A stretch of DNA of 64,000 nt from Thiobacillus sp. (GTDB lineage Bacteria > Pseudomonadota > Gammaproteobacteria > Burkholderiales > Thiobacillaceae): assembly GCA_030692355.1 (NCBI GenBank), contig JAUYCF010000047.1, positions 21,215 through 85,214 on the forward strand, given 5' to 3'. A program made the translations under genes and the position numbers. Of this stretch, positions 56,499 through 64,000 are shown piece by piece. The notes below the pieces were generated by a model. It saw only the letters and a program-made list of their open reading frames with translations. It had not been told where the DNA came from and searched no databases. Position 1 is the stretch's first letter. The number at the start of each line of letters is the position of its first letter.

Positions 56499-57278
56499 AT
56501 GAAGCTTCTCAGAAAACTGAAACGCCTCGCCTTCGCGATCCTGGTCATGGCCCCGATCTCGCCCGCCATGGCTGGCTCGCTCACCATCGCCGCTGCCGCT
56601 GATCTCAAGTTCGCCATGGCGGAGGTGGTGGACACGTTCCGCGCTGCCCGCCCCGACGACAAGATCGAGGTGATCTACGGTTCCTCAGGCAAGTTCTTCA
56701 CCCAGATCAAGAATGGCGCGCCCTTCGATATGTATTTCTCCGCTGACATCGAGTACCCGCGCAAGCTTGAGAAAGAGGGCCTGACGGCCGGTCCCACCCG
56801 GCCCTACGCGGTGGGGCGCATCGTTTTGTGGAGCCTGAAGCCCGAACTGGCGAAGATGGCACTTAAGGACTTGCCCGGCAGCTCCATCCGCAAGTTCGCC
56901 ATCGCCAACCCCCAGCACGCCCCCTATGGTCTGCGTGGCAAGGAGGCCTTGCAGCATCAGGGCGTCTGGACCGCCATGGAACCCAGGCTGGTGCTGGGTG
57001 AGAACATCGCCCACACCGCCCAGTTCATCGACACCGGCGCGGCGGATGCCGGCATCGTCGCGCTGGCCCTGGTAATGTCGCCGACCATGCAGGGCAAGGG
57101 TGCCTGGACGTTGATCCCGGACGCCTGGCATGCGCCGCTGGAACAGGGCTTCGCCATCACCCAGCGTGCCGCCGGCAACCCCCTGGCCAGGGACTTCGCC
57201 AACCACATGGCGAGCGAGCCGGCCCGCGCGGTGATGCGCCGTTACGGATTCGTGCTGCCGGGCGGAGAAGGGAAATAA
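56499..57278 (+). CDS. modA: ModA, periplasmic molybdate-binding protein
   Basis: This is a 259-residue product from the ATG at 56499 with AAAGG upstream. A signal peptide runs to about residue 25 (ISPAMAGS). The binding domain shows LTIAAAADLKFAMAEVVDTF, YGSSGKFFTQIKNGAPFDMYFSAD and TGAADAGIVALALV. It delivers molybdate or tungstate to ModBC. It is the first gene of the transporter, 1 base before modB. Confidence 0.94.
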   Translation: MKLLRKLKRLAFAILVMAPISPAMAGSLTIAAAADLKFAMAEVVDTFRAARPDDKIEVIYGSSGKFFTQIKNGAPFDMYFSADIEYPRKLEKEGLTAGPTRPYAVGRIVLWSLKPELAKMALKDLPGSSIRKFAIANPQHAPYGLRGKEALQHQGVWTAMEPRLVLGENIAHTAQFIDTGAADAGIVALALVMSPTMQGKGAWTLIPDAWHAPLEQGFAITQRAAGNPLARDFANHMASEPARAVMRRYGFVLPGGEGK

Positions 57279-57279
57279 C

Positions 57280-57957
57280 ATGTCCTCGGCCGATTGGATG
57301 GCGTTGATCACCACACTCAAGTTGTCGGCCGTCACCACGATAGTGTTGCTGATTCTCGGCACCCCCATCGCCTGGTGGCTGGCGCGAACGAAAAACAAGG
57401 TGTCGGTAGTGGTGGAAGCCGTAGTGGCACTGCCTCTGGTGCTTCCGCCGACCGTGCTGGGCTTCTACATGCTGGTGGCGCTGGGCCCGAATGGACCCAT
57501 CGGCGGCACGCTGGAATCCCTCGGCCTGCACCATCTGGCCTTCACCTTCACCGGCCTGGTGCTGGCCTCGACTTTGTATTCCCTGCCGTTCATGGTGCAG
57601 CCGCTCAAGGATGCCTTCGCTGCCGTTGGTGACCGCATGATCGAGGTGGCCGCCACCCTCCGCGCCAGACCCTGGGACCGCTTTTTCAGCGTCGTCGTGC
57701 CGCTCTCACGGCGAGGTTTCCTCACTGCCATCACCCTCACCTTCGCGCACACGGTGGGCGAATTCGGTGTGGTACTGATGGTGGGCGGCAACATCCCGGG
57801 CGAAACGCGGGTGCTGTCCATCGCCATCTACGATCATGCCGAGGCCATGGACTACGCCAGCGCACACCTTCTGGCCGGCGGCCTGCTGGTGGCCTCCTTC
57901 CTGTTGCTGTTCACGGTGTATTTACTCAACCGGCGTTACACGGTGGTGCATCCATGA
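57280..57957 (+). CDS. modB: ModB, molybdate ABC transporter permease
   Basis: This is a 225-residue inner-membrane permease with about five helices. The ABC-contact EAA-like loop is MIEVAATLRARPWDRFFSVVVPLSRRG, and GEFGVVLMVGGNIPGETR is characteristic of ModB. It overlaps modC by 4 bases. Confidence 0.95.
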   Translation: MSSADWMALITTLKLSAVTTIVLLILGTPIAWWLARTKNKVSVVVEAVVALPLVLPPTVLGFYMLVALGPNGPIGGTLESLGLHHLAFTFTGLVLASTLYSLPFMVQPLKDAFAAVGDRMIEVAATLRARPWDRFFSVVVPLSRRGFLTAITLTFAHTVGEFGVVLMVGGNIPGETRVLSIAIYDHAEAMDYASAHLLAGGLLVASFLLLFTVYLLNRRYTVVHP

Positions 57958-59024
57958 GCATCCGCGCCCGCTTCAAGCTCGACTATGCCAACTTCTCGCT
58001 CGACGTCGACCTCGACCTGCCCGGGCGCGGCGTCACCGCCCTGTTCGGCCCTTCCGGTTCCGGCAAGACCACGCTGCTGCGCGCCGTCGCCGGGCTGGAG
58101 CATGCGCCCGGCGGCACGCTGTCCGTCAACGGCGACGTCTGGCAGGACGCCGCGACGTTCCGGCCGACCCACCAGCGCCCGCTGGGCTACGTGTTCCAGG
58201 AAGCCAGCCTGTTTCCGCATCTCGACGTGCGGGCCAATCTGGAATTCGGGCAGAAGCGCGTGCCGCAGGCGCAGCGCCGGGTCTCGCTCGACCAGGCGGT
58301 GGCCATGCTCGACATCGGACATCTGCTCGGCCGCAAGCCTGCGCGGCTGTCCGGCGGCGAACGCCAGCGCGTCAGCATCGCGCGCGCACTCGCCACCAGC
58401 CCGCGGCTGCTGCTGATGGACGAACCTTTGGCGGCGCTCGATTTCGCGCTGAAACAGGAAATCCTGCCCTACCTGGAACGCCTGCACGACGAACTCGACA
58501 TCCCCGTGCTCTACGTCAGCCACGCGCCCGACGAAGTGGCGCGCCTGGCCGATCACATCGTGGTGATGGAAGGCGGCCGCGCGGTGGCCGCCGGTCCGCT
58601 CACCGACACCCTCGCTCGCCTCGACCTGCCAATCAGGCTGGGCGAGGACGCCGGCGTGGTGCTGGATGCCGTGGTGGCGGCGCGCGACAAAGAATGGCAC
58701 CTGGCGCACATGGAATTCGCCGGCGGCCGCCTGTGGGTGCGCGACCACGGCCTGCCGGTCGGCCACCGCGCCCGCGTGCGCATCCTCGCCCGCGACGTCA
58801 GCCTGGCGCGCGCGCCGACGACCGGCACCAGCATCCTCAACACCCTGCCCGCCGTTGTCGTGAACAGCGTCGACGACGCCCACCCGGCGCTCACCCTGGT
58901 CAAGCTGCGCGTCGGCGAATCGCCACTGCTGGCGCGCCTGACCCGGCGCTCCGCGCATGCGCTCGAACTCGCGCCCGGGCGGATGGTTTACGTTCAGATC
59001 AAGGCGGTGGCGCTGATTGGGTGA
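57954..59024 (+). CDS. modC: ModC, molybdate ABC transporter ATPase
   Basis: This is a 356-residue ATPase. Walker A is LFGPSGSGKTTLLRA, the signature LSGGERQRVSIARAL, Walker B LLLMDEPLAALD, and the H-loop VLYVSHAPDEV. A C-terminal TOBE/Mop domain (TSILNTLPAVVVNSV) binds oxyanion. It completes the modE-modABC cluster. Confidence 0.96.
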   Translation: MSIRARFKLDYANFSLDVDLDLPGRGVTALFGPSGSGKTTLLRAVAGLEHAPGGTLSVNGDVWQDAATFRPTHQRPLGYVFQEASLFPHLDVRANLEFGQKRVPQAQRRVSLDQAVAMLDIGHLLGRKPARLSGGERQRVSIARALATSPRLLLMDEPLAALDFALKQEILPYLERLHDELDIPVLYVSHAPDEVARLADHIVVMEGGRAVAAGPLTDTLARLDLPIRLGEDAGVVLDAVVAARDKEWHLAHMEFAGGRLWVRDHGLPVGHRARVRILARDVSLARAPTTGTSILNTLPAVVVNSVDDAHPALTLVKLRVGESPLLARLTRRSAHALELAPGRMVYVQIKAVALIG

Positions 59025-59155
59025 GCGCCGGGATGAGCCAGGGGCCTGGCTACAATGATCCTAAAAACCGCAGTTGACCGCTCATCACCTCAATGGAAGC
59101 CGCGTGAATACTGGGTTTTCTGCCTTCGTTCACGTTCACCTTTTGGGTGACACCG

Positions 59156-59956
59156 CTACGCACCATCGGGCGCGTCCAACTGCGGTTTCCAGGATGATTT
59201 TTCCACTTCGACGTCGAGCCGATACCCCACCCCGACGACTGTTTTGAGCAACGCCGGGAACTTGACGTCGTCGCCGAGGTGGCGCCGCAAACGCGTGATG
59301 GGGCGATCCAGCGTCCTGTTCTCGACGTCCATGTCGGCGCCCCAGACGATGGCGATCAATTGCCGGCGGGTCAGCAGCTGGCGGGGGAAGGTCAAAAATG
59401 CCCTCAGCACCTCGAATTCCCGTTTGTCGAGCAGGATCGATTTTCCATCGCGCGACTCCAGTCGGCGCTCGTGGCAATGGAGCGTCCATCCGGAAAAACG
59501 GTATGCGCGGACAGACGCCTCGCGGGGATCGGCCGACTCGATTCGCGCCAGGCTCAGAACCCGCCGGATCGTGGACACCAGTTTGCGCGGCTGGATGGGC
59601 AAGGCCAGCCGGGCATCGGGTTCGAAACCGAGGGCGGCGGCACGACCTGGGAACACATGCGATCGGTCCAGAACGATCGTGGGAATTTCCGGCTTTTCCG
59701 AAAGCCACGTCGGTCTGTTCGCGCGCTGTCCCATGCCATCCAGGGCAAGAATCAGCACGTCGGCCGGCGGGGGCGTGGCCTCCATGTCCGTTGCCGCGAC
59801 GACATCAAAGCCTTTGCCGCGCAAATAATCCACGAGCAGGGCCCGCGTCAGCGGATCGGGATCGACCAGAAAAATTCGCGGGGAAAATATGGGCGTCGCC
59901 TCGGCTTCAGCGCCTGGCTGGAGCAAATCGGACGGTCCCGAATATCGCGGACTCAT
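59156..59956 (-). CDS. OmpR-family transcription regulator with a degenerate receiver
   Basis: This is a 266-residue product from the ATG at 59956 (AGGG upstream; ATG 59983 is the alternative). The receiver starts RIFLVDPDPLTRALLVDYL, but the phospho-acceptor position reads LILALDGMG, with Ala where Asp is expected. The conserved KP lysine is replaced in LALPIQP. The C-terminal winged helix is intact (LLDKREFEVLRAFLTFP, TLDRPITRLRRHLGD, VVGVGYRL). It lies 89 bases downstream of pstB, where PhoU/PhoB often are. It is probably phosphorylation-independent; the target is unknown. Confidence 0.8.
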   Translation of the reverse strand: MSPRYSGPSDLLQPGAEAEATPIFSPRIFLVDPDPLTRALLVDYLRGKGFDVVAATDMEATPPPADVLILALDGMGQRANRPTWLSEKPEIPTIVLDRSHVFPGRAAALGFEPDARLALPIQPRKLVSTIRRVLSLARIESADPREASVRAYRFSGWTLHCHERRLESRDGKSILLDKREFEVLRAFLTFPRQLLTRRQLIAIVWGADMDVENRTLDRPITRLRRHLGDDVKFPALLKTVVGVGYRLDVEVEKSSWKPQLDAPDGA

Positions 59957-60045
59957 CGGCGAACCCTGGTTTTCCTGCGGCATGAGGATGGCGGCGTGTT
60001 GCGGGTCGGGGGCTGCCGTTACGGTTGCAGGTTCCCCGGCTGCAC

Positions 60046-60873
60046 TCAGCCGAAGCGACCCGTTATGTAATCTTCGGTCTGCTTGACCGTGGGCGTGAGG
60101 AACACGTCGTTGGTGCGGCCAATTTCAATCAGCTCGCCCATATACATGAAGGCGGTGTAGTCGGAAACCCGCGCCGCCTGCTGCATGTTGTGGGTCACAA
60201 TAATGATCGTGTACTGGTCTTTCATCTCGTTGACCAGCTCCTCGATCTTGGCGGTGGAAATGGGGTCGAGCGCGGAGGCCGGTTCGTCGAGCAAGAGCAC
60301 GTCCGGTTCCAGCGCGATGGCGCGCGCGATCACCAGGCGCTGCTGCTGGCCGCCGGAAAGGCTCAAGCCGTTCTCGTCGAGACGGTCCTTGACCTCGTTC
60401 CACAGCGCGGCCCCGCGCAAGGCCTTCTCGACCGCTTCGTCGAGGGTGCTCTTGTTGTTGACGCCCATGATGCGCAGGCCGTAGGCCACGTTTTCGTAAA
60501 TGGACTTGGGGAAGGGGTTGGGCTTCTGGAACACCATGCCGACGCGACGGCGCAGCAGCGCGACGTTGACGTCGCGGTCGTAGATGTTCTTCCCTTCCAT
60601 CAGGATCTTGCCGTCAACCCGGCAGATTTCGACCAGATCGTTCATGCGATTAAAGCAGCGCAGCAGCGTTGATTTGCCACAGCCGCTGGGGCCGATAAAC
60701 GCAGTGACGCGGTTTTTCGGCAGGTTCATGCTGACGTTCTTCAGTGCCTGCGCGTCACCGTAATACAGATCGAGATTCTCGACGCGGATCGCCACTTCAT
60801 CCGTCTCTTCCGCCTGCGTGCGTCCCAGGTCGGCGAGTTTGATCGCGTGGGTTTTCGGGCTGGCTTCGCTCAT
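60046..60873 (-). CDS. pstB: PstB, phosphate ABC transporter ATPase
   Basis: This is a 275-residue ATPase. Walker A is [14 protein letters not shown], the signature [17 protein letters not shown], Walker [14 protein letters not shown] and the H-loop [11 protein letters not shown]. The PstB-type end [17 protein letters not shown] is present. It is the third gene of pstC-pstA-pstB and gives energy for phosphate import. Confidence 0.97.
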   Translation of the reverse strand: MSEASPKTHAIKLADLGRTQAEETDEVAIRVENLDLYYGDAQALKNVSMNLPKNRVTAFIGPSGCGKSTLLRCFNRMNDLVEICRVDGKILMEGKNIYDRDVNVALLRRRVGMVFQKPNPFPKSIYENVAYGLRIMGVNNKSTLDEAVEKALRGAALWNEVKDRLDENGLSLSGGQQQRLVIARAIALEPDVLLLDEPASALDPISTAKIEELVNEMKDQYTIIIVTHNMQQAARVSDYTAFMYMGELIEIGRTNDVFLTPTVKQTEDYITGRFG

Positions 60874-60916
60874 TTCTTAATCCTTCGGGTCTATCGTTGT
60901 AGGGGGTAGCGGGCGA

Positions 60917-62572
60917 TCAAACGCCTTCGAGGCCGCGCATTTTCTCGCGCAGGCGGTTGCGCAGCCGGATCGCGAACAGGTTGAGCACGACGATGATGAT
61001 TACCAGCAGCAGCGACGTGGCGTACACCAGCGCCCGCGCCGCCTCGACGTTGGGGCTCTGGAAGCCGACGTCGTAGATGTGGAAGCCCAGGTGCATGAAC
61101 TTCCGCTCCAGGTGGAGGAAGGGGAAGTTGCCGTCGAGCGGCAGGCTGGGGGCGAGCTTCACCACGCCGACCAGCATCAGCGGCGCCACCTCGCCGGCGG
61201 CGCGCGCAATCGCCAGAATCAGGCCGGTCATCATCGCCGGGCTGGCGATCGGAAGCACGGTTCGCCACAGCGTCTCGGCCTTGGTCGCGCCGAGCGCGAG
61301 ACTGCCCTCGCGGATGGTGCGCGGTACCCGCGACAGGCCTTCTTCGGTGGCGACGATCACCACCGGCAGGGTCAGAATCGCCAGCGTCAGCGAAGCCCAC
61401 AGGATGCCGGGGCTGCCGAAGGTGGGCGCCGGCAGCGCTGCCGCGAAGAACAGTTCGTCGATCGAGCCGCCCAGCACGTAGACGAAGAAGCCGAGGCCGA
61501 ACACGCCGTAGACGATCGAGGGCACCCCCGCCAGGTTGTTGACCGAGATGCGGATGGCGCGGATCACCGGGCCCGGCTTGGCGTATTCACGCATGTAGAT
61601 CGCCGCCATGATGCCGAGCGGGGTGACCATCACCGACATCAGCAGCACCATCATCACGGTGCCGAAAATGGCGGGGAAGATGCCGCCCTCGGTGTTGGCC
61701 TCGCGCGGATCATCGCTGACGAATTCGTAGAATTTGTGTACGTAGAAGCCGATCTTTTGCCACACGCTCATGGCGTTGGGCATGTACATGTCGGCCACCT
61801 TGGCCAGCGGAATGTCCACCAGCTGGCCGTCGTTCGTTTCAACCGTGACGCTGTCGCGCTCGATATCGACACGAATCTGGTCCATCTTCTGCTGCAAGGC
61901 CAGATATTTGGCTTCACCCGCCTCGCGCTCCCGTGCGAGTTCCGCCTTGGCGGCCTCGGTCAGCGTGTTGTCGATCTCCAGCCCACGTTCACGCAGGCGA
62001 ACTTTTTCCAGCGCATAGTTGATTTTGCCAATGTCGCTCTTTTCGATGCGCAGCGCTTCCCGGAACAGCACATTGGAGCGTTCCAGCCGCTTCTGCGCTT
62101 CTTCCCAGGCCGCGGGGCCCTCGGCCACCACAACGCCGGCTTCCTTGACCGCTTTCAGGTGTCCGTAGAAGTTGCCCCATTCACGCCGCTCGATCGCCAG
62201 CAGATCCTTGGGGTACGTGAACTCGCCCAGCATGGGCGCGGGAAACCATTTGAAATCGACACCGGTGAGGTCCTTGTTGCCGAGCTTGATCAGGTAGCGG
62301 TCGGCGAACAGATTCTTGCTGTCGATGGTGTAGCCCTGCTCGCGCAGGCGAACCAGCGAGACTTCCTCGCGCTCGCGAATCTCGCCGATCAGGCGTGAAG
62401 CAGAGCCATCCCGCTCCTGATAGGTGACCTCGGCCACCGGCTTGGGCCAGAAGTGGGTCAGACCGCGCGCGGCCGTCATCCACACCACCGCATACACCAT
62501 GATCAGCGACAGGGCGACTGCGCCGGCAGTCGTCCAGACCCAGGGTTCTCCGCTCTTGTACCAGTTACGCAT
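60917..62572 (-). CDS. pstA: PstA, phosphate ABC transporter permease, long form
   Basis: This 551-residue permease is nearly twice the length of E. coli PstA. One N-terminal transmembrane helix is followed by a large periplasmic, coiled-coil-containing region (about 45-290, with ELAREREAGEAKYLALQQKMDQI). The permease domain proper has GVFGLGFFVYVLGG and the EAA loop EGSLALGATKAETLWRTVLPIASPAMM. It lies 12 bases after pstC. Confidence 0.93.
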   Translation of the reverse strand: MRNWYKSGEPWVWTTAGAVALSLIMVYAVVWMTAARGLTHFWPKPVAEVTYQERDGSASRLIGEIREREEVSLVRLREQGYTIDSKNLFADRYLIKLGNKDLTGVDFKWFPAPMLGEFTYPKDLLAIERREWGNFYGHLKAVKEAGVVVAEGPAAWEEAQKRLERSNVLFREALRIEKSDIGKINYALEKVRLRERGLEIDNTLTEAAKAELAREREAGEAKYLALQQKMDQIRVDIERDSVTVETNDGQLVDIPLAKVADMYMPNAMSVWQKIGFYVHKFYEFVSDDPREANTEGGIFPAIFGTVMMVLLMSVMVTPLGIMAAIYMREYAKPGPVIRAIRISVNNLAGVPSIVYGVFGLGFFVYVLGGSIDELFFAAALPAPTFGSPGILWASLTLAILTLPVVIVATEEGLSRVPRTIREGSLALGATKAETLWRTVLPIASPAMMTGLILAIARAAGEVAPLMLVGVVKLAPSLPLDGNFPFLHLERKFMHLGFHIYDVGFQSPNVEAARALVYATSLLLVIIIVVLNLFAIRLRNRLREKMRGLEGV

Positions 62573-62584
62573 CTTGGTTATTCC

Positions 62585-64000
62585 TTAGAGTGAGCTGTAT
62601 TTTTCGCGCAGACGGTGTCTGATCAGTTCTGCCACGGTGTTCACCACAAAGGTGAACACGAACAGGACCAGCGCCGAGAAGAACAGCAGGCGGTAGTGGG
62701 TGGTGCCGACCGCCGCCTCGGGCATTTCCACCCCGATGTTGGCGGACAGGGTGCGGAAGCCGGTGAAGATGCTGAGGTCCATCACCGCGGTGTTGCCGGT
62801 GGCCATCAGCACGATCATGGTCTCGCCGACCGCGCGCCCCATGCCGACCATGATGGCCGAGAAGATGCCGGGGCTGGCGGTCAGCAGCACGACAAAGAAC
62901 AGCGTTTGCCACGGCGTCGCGCCGAGGGCGAGCGAACCCGAGGTGAGGTGCTTGGGCACGCTGAACACCGCGTCCTCGGCGATCGAGAAGATGGTCGGGA
63001 TCACCGCAAAGCCCATCGCGATGCCGACCACCAGCGAGTTGCGCTGCTCATAGGTGATGCCGAGTTCGTTCGTCAGCCAGTGCGGCATGTTGCCGCCGAA
63101 GAACGCCGCTTCGATCGGGTGCCCCAATTGAATGGCCAGGTACATCACCAGGATGATGACGGGAATCAGCAGGGCCGCTTCCCAGCCCGAGCCGATGCCG
63201 GCGATCAGCCGCCTGGGCAGCAGATGCCACACATAGGCCGTGATGACGAAGCTGAACGGCAGCATGAATATCGCCAGCAGCGTGCCGGCGAGGTTGTTGT
63301 CGACCCAGGGCGCCAGCCACAGGCCGGCGAGAAAGCCCAGGATCACGGTCGGCAGCGCTTCCATGATCTCGATCGACGGCTTGACCACGCTGCGCATCTT
63401 CGGCGACATGAAATAGGCGGCGAAGATGGCGCCCAGCACCGCCAGCGGAATCGCCACCAGCATGGCGTAGAACGCCGCCTTCAGGGTGCCGAAGGTGAGC
63501 GGCGCGACGCTGAACTTGGGTTCGAAATCGGACGTCGCGGCGGAGGACTGCCAGTTGTATTCCGGCTCCGGGTAGCTCTCGTACCAGACCTTCTGCCACA
63601 GCGACGAGAAGGAAATCTCCGGGAAATCATTCTCCACCCGGGCAGACTGGATGGTGTCGCCCGCGCTCTCGACCATGACGGCATTGGCGCGCGGCGTGAT
63701 GCCGACCACGCGCACCGGCGCGTTGCCGGTCGAGCGTGTCAGCAACAGACGATTGGAGGTTGCGTAATAGAGGCCGATATTGCCCTTGTCGTCACCGACC
63801 AGGAAGCCCTTGCGGAAATGCTCCGGCGCCATCGTCGTCACCCGGCTGGCCATCGGCTTGAACGAGCGGATGTGGGTCAGGTGATTAACGTTGTCGGCGT
63901 CGCGCACCTGGAACCACTGCGCGACCTGGCCCTTGTCGGTGCCAACGATGAGCGAGAAGCCGCCGCTGAGGATCGTCGCCGCCGTGATGATTTCCCCTTC
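62585..64000 (-). CDS. pstC: PstC, phosphate ABC transporter permease, long form (5' end outside the window)
   Basis: The frame is open to the window edge, so the N-terminus is missing; the GTG at 63907 is not the start. The visible 471 residues begin with a periplasmic, beta-propeller-like part (SGGFSLIVGTDKGQVAQWFQ, FLVGDDKGNIGLYYATSNR). Six-helix permease domains follow, with the PstC motif and EAA-type loop LTSGSLALGATPWQTLFFVVLLTASPGIF. It is the first visible gene of the pst operon. Confidence 0.93.
   Translation of the reverse strand, partial: EGEIITAATILSGGFSLIVGTDKGQVAQWFQVRDADNVNHLTHIRSFKPMASRVTTMAPEHFRKGFLVGDDKGNIGLYYATSNRLLLTRSTGNAPVRVVGITPRANAVMVESAGDTIQSARVENDFPEISFSSLWQKVWYESYPEPEYNWQSSAATSDFEPKFSVAPLTFGTLKAAFYAMLVAIPLAVLGAIFAAYFMSPKMRSVVKPSIEIMEALPTVILGFLAGLWLAPWVDNNLAGTLLAIFMLPFSFVITAYVWHLLPRRLIAGIGSGWEAALLIPVIILVMYLAIQLGHPIEAAFFGGNMPHWLTNELGITYEQRNSLVVGIAMGFAVIPTIFSIAEDAVFSVPKHLTSGSLALGATPWQTLFFVVLLTASPGIFSAIMVGMGRAVGETMIVLMATGNTAVMDLSIFTGFRTLSANIGVEMPEAAVGTTHYRLLFFSALVLFVFTFVVNTVAELIRHRLREKYSSL

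Overview
This window looks like chromosome of a high-GC betaproteobacterium. A sulfur-oxidising Thiobacillus-like member of the Nitrosomonadales is the best guess. The basis is gene content read directly from the sequence: a tsdB-tsdA thiosulfate dehydrogenase pair, a DsrS-like protein, a Pil-Chp twitching/chemosensory cluster, soluble and membrane c-type cytochromes, and long-form PstC/PstA permeases. The assignment is inference; no 16S rRNA or full marker set is present.

Layout. Positions 1-2.8 kb hold the 3' end of hslU, a UPF0114 membrane protein, and two DUF302 proteins, one fused to a di-heme cytochrome. Positions 3-6.1 kb hold two conserved proteins of unknown function. Positions 6.5-16.1 kb hold the Pil-Chp cluster on the minus strand (pilG-pilH-pilI-pilJ-chpA). 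Positions 16.2-21.6 kb hold a hypothetical secreted protein, a decayed rubredoxin gene, thiD-thiE-hemL and a dsrS-like gene. Positions 21.6-31.3 kb hold dsbD-cutA, fxsA, an SDR protein, a 2Fe-2S flavin reductase, the hemC-hemD-hemX-hemY operon and a thioredoxin-like protein. Positions 31.3-35.8 kb form a copper-handling cluster (CusF-like, cupredoxin, multicopper oxidase, outer-membrane efflux protein, two small proteins). Positions 35.8-45.6 kb hold small conserved proteins, secA, a dciA-like gene, tsdBA, a FecR-domain protein and an MscS channel.

The accessory part is 45.6-55.6 kb. It starts with an AbiEi/AbiEii-type toxin-antitoxin pair preceded by two identical perfect palindromes. Next is a compact integrative element of about 7.5 kb, bounded by an exact 46-bp direct repeat of the 3' end of tRNA-Phe (48106-48151 and 55564-55609). 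It carries its own tyrosine integrase, an excisionase-like HTH protein, a frameshifted Rep-type replication protein, and a cargo operon of vsr, a C5-cytosine methyltransferase and a probable but unrecognised restriction endonuclease, plus two unknown genes.

Right of the tRNA lie a short ModE-like regulator and modABC with two matching ModE-box-like sites, then pstC-pstA-pstB followed by an OmpR-family regulator whose receiver domain lacks the phospho-acceptor aspartate. pstC runs off the right end.

Several small palindromic or MITE-like repeats sit between genes. Two of these elements supply the stop codons of neighbouring genes through their terminal inverted repeats.
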